From the NCBI RefSeq assembly GCF_014297445.1, contig NZ_JACORU010000002.1, positions 248,001 to 312,000 on the forward strand: a DNA stretch of 64,000 nucleotides. Reading direction: 5' to 3'. The notes under the pieces were generated by a model. It saw only the letters and a list, made by a program, of their open reading frames with translations. It searched no databases and was not told the DNA's origin. Below, one piece after another: positions 59,194 through 64,000 of this stretch. Origin of the DNA: Ramlibacter albus. Lineage in GTDB: Bacteria; Pseudomonadota; Gammaproteobacteria; Burkholderiales; Burkholderiaceae_C. The translations under genes and the position numbers were made by a program. How positions within the stretch are numbered: position 1 is the stretch's first letter; the number at the start of each line of letters is the position of its first letter.

Positions 59194-61626
59194 TTGGGGG
59201 GTGCCATCCGTATCCTGCTCGCCATTGCCGTCTTGTTGCTCGCCTTCCGCGCCGAAGCGGCCGGGGCAGCCGGCGGCAGGCTGGACCTCGGCGCGTGGGC
59301 CTTCGACAGCCAGGGCCCGGTGTCGCTGGCCGGCGAATGGCAGTTCGTGCGAGGCAGGTTCGTCGGCCCGGCCGATCCCTGGCCGGCCGATTCCACCCTG
59401 ATCAAGGTGCCGGGCGCCTGGACCGGCATCCGCAGCTTCGGCTACGGCGCCGGCACGTACCGCCTCACCGTCGACTGCAGCTGGCCACGGACGCTCGCGG
59501 TGAACACCCCTTACCAGCACACCGCGATGGCGTTGTCTGTCAACGGCCGCGAGCTCGCGCGGCAGGGCACGCCGGGCACGACGAAATCGACCCATGTGCC
59601 GGGTGTCGCCGGCCAGACCGTGCTGCTGCAGGGCCTCCATTGCCCGCTCGACATCCGGGTGCAGGTCTCCAATTTCGAGATCTACCGCGCGGGCATGGTG
59701 CGCGCGCTGACGCTCGGCCCGCCCGCCCGGCTGCTCACGCAGCGCGAGTCCGAAGTGACCCTGACCACGATCGGGGCCTCGGCCGCCGCGGCCATCGGTG
59801 TGTTCGGCCTGTTTTCCGTGCTGGCCCGGCGGCGCGACTGGAGCAGCATCGTCCTGGGGCTGTACGCGCTGACGCTGGCTTCCTACGTGGCGTTTTCGCC
59901 CGACGGCGCGCTGCAGTCGTGGCTGGCCGGTGTCGGCTTCGAAGGCCGCCAGCGCATCTGGTTCGGCAACTCGTACCTGCTCTGGGCCATGCACCCCGTG
60001 CTGGCGCAGGCGCTCTTCCCGCGCCACAGCTGGCGGCCCGCGGCCGCGGCGCTCGCGGCGTTCTGCGCCGCCGGCTTCCTGCTGGCGCTGCTGGCGCCGC
60101 TGGACGTGTTCCTGCGCTCCGGGCCGCTGTCGTGGCTCGGCTGGATGACGACGTCGGCCTACCTCGCGGTCGTCCTGCTGCGTGCCGTGCGCCATGGGGA
60201 CCGCAGCGCCCGCATCCTGCTCGTGGGCCTGTGCGCGCTCGTGGGCGCCGTGATCCATGACCTCGCCAGCCCGTCGGCCTCGTACCTCGGGCGCCTCGTC
60301 CCCATCGGCAACAGCATCTACCTCGTGACGCTGGCGATGCTGCTCGGCCAGCGCTACGCCCGCGCCCTGGCCACCGAGGAGCTGCGCGCGGCTGAACAGA
60401 AGCACCGCGCCGACCTGCTGGTCACGGCGACGAAGGCCGGCGTGCTCGACTGGGAGACGTCCACGGGCGTCGTGCGCGCATCCGCCCGCTACCGGGAGAT
60501 GCTGGGGCTCGATGCCGGCCGCGATGCGGCCGAGTTGCCCGCGCTGCCCACCCTCGTCCACCCCGACGACCGAGAAGCGGTCCGGCGCGTGCTGGAAACC
60601 CACGAAAACGACCGCGCCGGGCCCGGCCTGCGGCGCTGGGAGCCGCTCGAGTTCCGCATGCGCGCGGCGACCGGCGAAACGGTGTGGGTGCACCTGGAAG
60701 CAGTCACCGTGGCCGCCGAGGACGGGCGGCCCCTGCGCCACATCTGCACCTTCATCGACATCTCGGAGCTCAAGTCCGCCGAGGAGCGCCTGCAGGAGGC
60801 GCAGGTGCGGCTCGCCAGCGAGGCGCAGCGCGCGGGCCTGGCGCAGGTCACGACCAACGTGCTGCACAACGTGGGCAACGTGCTGACCAGCGTCAACGTG
60901 TCCGCGCACGTGCTGTCGGGGCGGCTGGAGAGCGGGCGCTCGGGCCGGCTGCGCGACGTGGCCGACCTGCTGGAGGCGGAGATGGCGCGCATCGAGGCCG
61001 GCACGCGCGGCGAGAAGATGCAGCTGCTGCCGGGTTACGTGCGCGACCTGGCCAACGCGCTGGAGGCCGAGCGCAGCGAGATGCTCGGCGAGGTGCACCG
61101 GCTGTTCTCGAGCGTGGACCACATCAAGAACGTCGTGGCCATGCAGCAAAGCTACGCGGGTGGCGGCGGCGGCGGCAGCCGCGAGCAGGTCTCGATGGCC
61201 ACGCTGGTGGGAGACACCCTGACCTTGCAGCAGGACGTGCTGGCCCGCAACCGCGTGACGGTGCAGCGTGACTTCGCCCGGGTGTCGCCGGCGCCGCTGG
61301 ACCGCACGCGCATCATGCAGGTGCTGGTGAACCTGGTGGGCAACGCCTGCGACGCGATGGCGGCCAACGGCGGCGAGAGGATCCTGCGCGTAGCGGTGCG
61401 CCAGGGCTCCAGCGATGTGTCGGTCAGCGTCTCCGACAACGGCAGCGGCATCTCGCCGGAACATCGCGCGAAGCTCTTCGCGCACGGCTTCACCACACGC
61501 GCCGAGGGCCACGGCTTCGGGCTGCACAGCTGCGCGCAGGCGGCGCGCGAGATGGGCGGCGAGCTGACGGTGGAGAGCGACGGCCCCGGCAAGGGCGCGA
61601 CGTTCACGCTGCGGCTGCCGCGATGA
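59194..61626 (+). CDS. 7TM-sensor PAS histidine kinase
   Basis: An 810-residue kinase. A signal peptide and beta-rich periplasmic part ('VSLAGEWQFVRGRF', 'YRLTVDCSWPR') are followed by a 7TM DISM-like membrane domain (about 180-390), a PAS domain ('VLDWETSTGVVRASARYREMLGLDAG...TFIDISELKSAEERL') and a kinase core. The His box is the variant 'TNVLHNVGNVLTSVNV' (His-Asn-x-Gly-Asn); the ATPase motifs are 'LVNLVGNACDAMAANGG', 'VSDNGSGISPEHRAKLF' and 'GHGFGLHSCAQAAREMGG'. The start is TTG 59194, with GAGG upstream. No receiver or response regulator is adjacent. Confidence 0.9.
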   Translation: MGGAIRILLAIAVLLLAFRAEAAGAAGGRLDLGAWAFDSQGPVSLAGEWQFVRGRFVGPADPWPADSTLIKVPGAWTGIRSFGYGAGTYRLTVDCSWPRTLAVNTPYQHTAMALSVNGRELARQGTPGTTKSTHVPGVAGQTVLLQGLHCPLDIRVQVSNFEIYRAGMVRALTLGPPARLLTQRESEVTLTTIGASAAAAIGVFGLFSVLARRRDWSSIVLGLYALTLASYVAFSPDGALQSWLAGVGFEGRQRIWFGNSYLLWAMHPVLAQALFPRHSWRPAAAALAAFCAAGFLLALLAPLDVFLRSGPLSWLGWMTTSAYLAVVLLRAVRHGDRSARILLVGLCALVGAVIHDLASPSASYLGRLVPIGNSIYLVTLAMLLGQRYARALATEELRAAEQKHRADLLVTATKAGVLDWETSTGVVRASARYREMLGLDAGRDAAELPALPTLVHPDDREAVRRVLETHENDRAGPGLRRWEPLEFRMRAATGETVWVHLEAVTVAAEDGRPLRHICTFIDISELKSAEERLQEAQVRLASEAQRAGLAQVTTNVLHNVGNVLTSVNVSAHVLSGRLESGRSGRLRDVADLLEAEMARIEAGTRGEKMQLLPGYVRDLANALEAERSEMLGEVHRLFSSVDHIKNVVAMQQSYAGGGGGGSREQVSMATLVGDTLTLQQDVLARNRVTVQRDFARVSPAPLDRTRIMQVLVNLVGNACDAMAANGGERILRVAVRQGSSDVSVSVSDNGSGISPEHRAKLFAHGFTTRAEGHGFGLHSCAQAAREMGGELTVESDGPGKGATFTLRLPR

Positions 61627-61632
61627 GACGGC

Positions 61633-62043
61633 TCACGGAAGGAAGTCCGCCAGCTGCCGGCCGGACCGCAACCCGTCGATCGCCGCGAAGTGCGCGTCGA
61701 AGGTGAGTAGCGCGGCGCCGTGTTCGAGCGCGCTGGCAGCGATCCACAGGTCATTGGTCGGCACCGGCTTGCCCTTGCGGCGCAAGGCGGCATACACCAG
61801 CGCGTAGTTATCCGCCGTGGCTTCGGTCGCGTGCACGATGCGCACTCGCGGCGACACGGAGAACTCGGCGAGTTCCAGCCGATTTCGCGATTCGCGTGTG
61901 CCGGCCGCGAAGCCGGCGAGCAGTTCACCCAGCACTGTGGTCGAAAGCAGGATTTCCCCGGCGCGCCTGAGCACTTCGAGCACGGCCTCCTCGCCGCGCT
62001 TGAACGCGACGTAGGCGTTGGTGTCGAGAGCGACCGGCTTCAT
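61633..62043 (-). CDS. PIN-domain toxin (VapC/FitB-like)
   Basis: A 136-residue PIN protein: 'MKPVALDTNAYVAFKRGEE' with the first Asp, Glu in 'VLGELLAGFAAGTRESRN', 'VPTNDLWIAASALEHGAALLTFDAHFAAIDGL' with two more Asp. Its ATG overlaps the antitoxin stop (ATGA). It is a ribonuclease toxin of a type II pair. It lies six bases from the convergent kinase gene. Confidence 0.92.
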   Translation of the reverse strand: MKPVALDTNAYVAFKRGEEAVLEVLRRAGEILLSTTVLGELLAGFAAGTRESRNRLELAEFSVSPRVRIVHATEATADNYALVYAALRRKGKPVPTNDLWIAASALEHGAALLTFDAHFAAIDGLRSGRQLADFLP

Positions 62044-62300
62044 TTCCAGAGCGACTCGTCGACCTCGCAGAACGGCGCGATGGCCTCCTCGAACGCCTTC
62101 GCGTCCGCGGCCTTCCACGTGCCGGCCAGCGAGTCGAGATCGTCGTAGGTGCGCGGCTTGGGCGGCTCGGGGCGGGCGCTGCCCTGCCCCTCCAGCAGCC
62201 GCACAGCCAAGGCGTTGAGGCTGATGCGCTCGCGCTGGGCACGGTGCTTCAGGCGGGCCAGCGCCTTCTCGTCGAGGCCACGGATGCTGATGGCTGCCAT
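62040..62300 (-). CDS. Ribbon-helix-helix antitoxin (FitA-like)
   Basis: An 86-residue protein starting with a ribbon-helix-helix motif ('MAAISIRGLDEKALARLKHRAQRERISLNAL') and followed by a flexible toxin-binding tail ('YDDLDSLAGTWKAADAKAFEEAI'). It represses its own operon through the palindrome just upstream and neutralises the PIN toxin encoded downstream. Confidence 0.92.
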   Translation of the reverse strand: MAAISIRGLDEKALARLKHRAQRERISLNALAVRLLEGQGSARPEPPKPRTYDDLDSLAGTWKAADAKAFEEAIAPFCEVDESLWK

Positions 62301-62310
62301 GAGATCACCT

Positions 62311-62329
62311 TGCTATCAGTGTGACAGCA
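62311..62329 (-). promoter_or_regulatory. Palindromic operator of the antitoxin-toxin operon
   Basis: TGCTATCA-GTG-TGACAGCA is an inverted repeat with one mismatch per arm pair, ten bases before the antitoxin ATG; a second short palindrome, TGCTAGCA, follows. Placement and symmetry fit a ribbon-helix-helix operator. Confidence 0.5.
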
Positions 62330-62356
62330 CAATGCTAGCACATCGAGCGCCGGCGC

Positions 62357-64000
62357 TCAGCCCACCCACTTGCGCGCATTGCGCCAGATGCGGATCCATG
62401 GGCTCAGGTCGCCCTTGTCCCCGCTCGTCCACGACATCTGCACGTTGCGGAAAACCCGTTCCGGGTGCGGCATCAGCGCCGTGAAGCGGCCGTCGGCCGT
62501 GGTCACCGCGGTGAGGCCCTGCGGACTGCCGTTCGGGTTGAACGGGTAGCGATCGGTCGGTGCGCCGTGGTTGTCCACGAAGCGCATCGCCGCGATCACC
62601 TTGTCCTTGTCGCCGCGGTACGCGAAGTTGGCATAGCCCTCCCCGTGCGCCACGGCGATGGGTAGCTTGCTGCCTGCCATGCCCGCGAAGAAGAGGCTCG
62701 GCGACTCCAGCACTTCCACCATCGACAGGCGTGCCTCGAAGCGCTCGCTCCTGTTGGTGGTGAACCGCGGCCACGCCTGCGCGCCGGGGATGATGTCCGC
62801 GAGCTCGGCGAACATCTGGCAGCCGTTGCACACGCCGAGGCCGAACGTGTCCTTGCGCGCGAAGAACGACTGGAACTGCTCCGACAGCACCGGGTTGAAG
62901 GTGACGCTGCGCGCCCAGCCGATGCCCGCGCCCAGCGTGTCGCCGTAGCTGAAGCCGCCGCAGGCGACGATGCCGGCGAAGTCGGCCAGCGTCGCGCGGC
63001 TGGTCTGCAGGTCGGTCATGTGGACGTCGACCGCGTCGAAGCCGGCTTCGGTGAAGCAGTACGCCATCTCGACGTGCGAGTTGACGCCCTGCTCGCGCAG
63101 GATCGCGACCTTGGGACGGGCGAGGTTGAGGAAGGGCGCCGCGACGTTGTCCTTCGGGTCGAAGGTGAGCGACACCGACAGGCCCGGGTCGTTCGGCTCG
63201 CCGGCCGCCGCGTGCTCGCTGTCGGCGCCGACAGGGTTGTCGCGCTGCTGGCAGATCTTCCAGCTCACGCTGTCCCACACCTGGTGCAGGTCGGAGAGCT
63301 TCGCTGAGAACACCGACTTGGTGTCGCGCCACACCTGCACCTCGCCCTTGCCCACGTCGATGGACGAATCGGCGGGACGCGTCTTGCCGACGAAGTGGCT
63401 GTACTTGGACAGGTTGTGCCGGCGCAGCACCTGCATCACGTCGTTGCGGTCGTCGGTGCGCACCTGCAGCAGCACGCCCAGCTCCTCGTTGAAGAGGGCC
63501 TTGAGCGTGAGCTCCTCGCGCCGTGCGCTGACCTGCGACGCCCAGTTCTTGGCGTCACCGTATTCGGCCCTGCTGTCGGTGATGCCGTCGCCTTCGGTGA
63601 CGAGCATGTCGACGTTGAGCGATACGCCGACGTGGCCCGCGAACGCCATCTCGCACGCGGCGGCGAACAAGCCGCCGTCGCTGCGGTCGTGGTACGCGAG
63701 GATGCGGCCTTCGTCGCGCAGCTCGTTCACCGCGTTGACGAGGTTCACGAGGTCCTGCGGGTCGCCCAGGTCCGGTACCTCGCCGCCCGGCTGCTCCAGC
63801 GCCTGCGCGAGGATGCTGCCGCCCATGCGGTGCCTGCCCTTGCCCAGGTCCACGAGCACGAGCGTCGTGTCCTGTGTCGGCTCCAGCTGGGGCGTGAGCG
63901 TGGTGCGCACGTCGTCCAGCGAGCAGAACGCGCTGACGATCAGGCTCACCGGCGAGACGACCTTCTTGTCCTCCCACTGGGTTCGCATGGACAGGCTGTC
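62357..64000 (-). CDS. purL: Phosphoribosylformylglycinamidine synthase, 3' part (5' end beyond window)
   Basis: The frame is open to base 64000, so the first half of this about 1300-residue enzyme lies outside; 547 residues remain. It shows the end of the second PurM-like half ('LVLVDLGKGRHRMGGSILAQAL', 'YHDRSDGGLFAAACEMAFAG') and the complete C-terminal glutaminase ('VAILREQGVNSHVEMAYCFTEAGFDAVDV', nucleophile in 'GVCNGCQMFAEL', catalytic His in 'LMPHPERVFR'). It makes FGAM in purine synthesis. The large fused form is typical of proteobacteria. Confidence 0.97.
   Translation of the reverse strand, partial: DSLSMRTQWEDKKVVSPVSLIVSAFCSLDDVRTTLTPQLEPTQDTTLVLVDLGKGRHRMGGSILAQALEQPGGEVPDLGDPQDLVNLVNAVNELRDEGRILAYHDRSDGGLFAAACEMAFAGHVGVSLNVDMLVTEGDGITDSRAEYGDAKNWASQVSARREELTLKALFNEELGVLLQVRTDDRNDVMQVLRRHNLSKYSHFVGKTRPADSSIDVGKGEVQVWRDTKSVFSAKLSDLHQVWDSVSWKICQQRDNPVGADSEHAAAGEPNDPGLSVSLTFDPKDNVAAPFLNLARPKVAILREQGVNSHVEMAYCFTEAGFDAVDVHMTDLQTSRATLADFAGIVACGGFSYGDTLGAGIGWARSVTFNPVLSEQFQSFFARKDTFGLGVCNGCQMFAELADIIPGAQAWPRFTTNRSERFEARLSMVEVLESPSLFFAGMAGSKLPIAVAHGEGYANFAYRGDKDKVIAAMRFVDNHGAPTDRYPFNPNGSPQGLTAVTTADGRFTALMPHPERVFRNVQMSWTSGDKGDLSPWIRIWRNARKWVG

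Overview
The window is very GC-rich, gene-dense chromosomal DNA, almost certainly from a betaproteobacterium of the order Burkholderiales. A Comamonadaceae-like organism (Ramlibacter or Variovorax type) fits best, judging from protein style, codon use and the amount of acyl-CoA and branched-chain amino-acid-type ABC transport genes; this assignment is inference. I see no rRNA, tRNA or CRISPR. No gene-free stretch exceeds 300 bases; the longest are 3489-3685 and 35936-36170.

Housekeeping backbone. 4.1-8.6 kb is a coupled minus-strand operon mltG-tmk-holB-pilZ-tatD-ankyrin. 8.6-21.9 kb holds ygfZ, an O-antigen-ligase-type protein, a thioesterase-GNAT fusion, a hydrolase, an Fe-alcohol dehydrogenase, an acyltransferase, a patatin, tex, a LapA-like membrane protein, a DUF1223 protein and an alkyltransferase. 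21.9-35.9 kb is dominated by acyl-CoA metabolism: two acyl-CoA dehydrogenases, oxidoreductase, thioesterase, SDR, thiolase, and a hydratase/3-hydroxyacyl-CoA dehydrogenase fusion. 37.8-42.9 kb is a livKHMGF-type transport operon followed by an acyl-CoA synthetase. 50.5-64 kb holds msrB, yciB, a BolA-like gene, a PpiC-type isomerase, hemerythrin, catalase HPII, rlhA, a membrane sensor kinase, a toxin-antitoxin pair and the 3' part of purL.

Two unusual systems stand out. (1) A dispersed set of candidate type III secretion substrates. A CesT-like chaperone gene (605-1084) precedes a 789-aa protein built from RGS-like modules (1119-3488). A second protein (36171-37106) carries a well-preserved eukaryotic-type RGS domain (regulator of G-protein signalling). 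A pair of unknown proteins (24544-25500, 25599-27152) sits inside the acyl-CoA region. Three of these four secreted-protein candidates have an upstream GGAAC(C/G)-N15-CCACCCA or TGACTCA element resembling the hrp box read by HrpL-type ECF sigma factors. The 1.6-kb unit holding the 25599 gene is bounded by a direct repeat copied from the 3' end of the neighbouring oxidoreductase gene. No secretion-apparatus genes are present here.

(2) A possible quorum-sensing module at 44.7-50.5 kb. A three-gene, overlapping operon encodes an N-acyl amino acid synthase-like GNAT protein (broken by a frameshift at an A8 tract), a hybrid kinase with a CqsS/LqsS/PhcS-like membrane sensor, and a receiver-histidine kinase protein reminiscent of PhcR/PhcQ. 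A convergent fatty-acid-desaturase-like gene lies at its end. A 16-bp palindrome (CTGTC(A/G)GAACTGACAG, fitting CTG-N10-CAG) occurs in both flanking divergent promoter regions, placed about -42 to the predicted starts. The signal and the transcriptional regulator are unknown.
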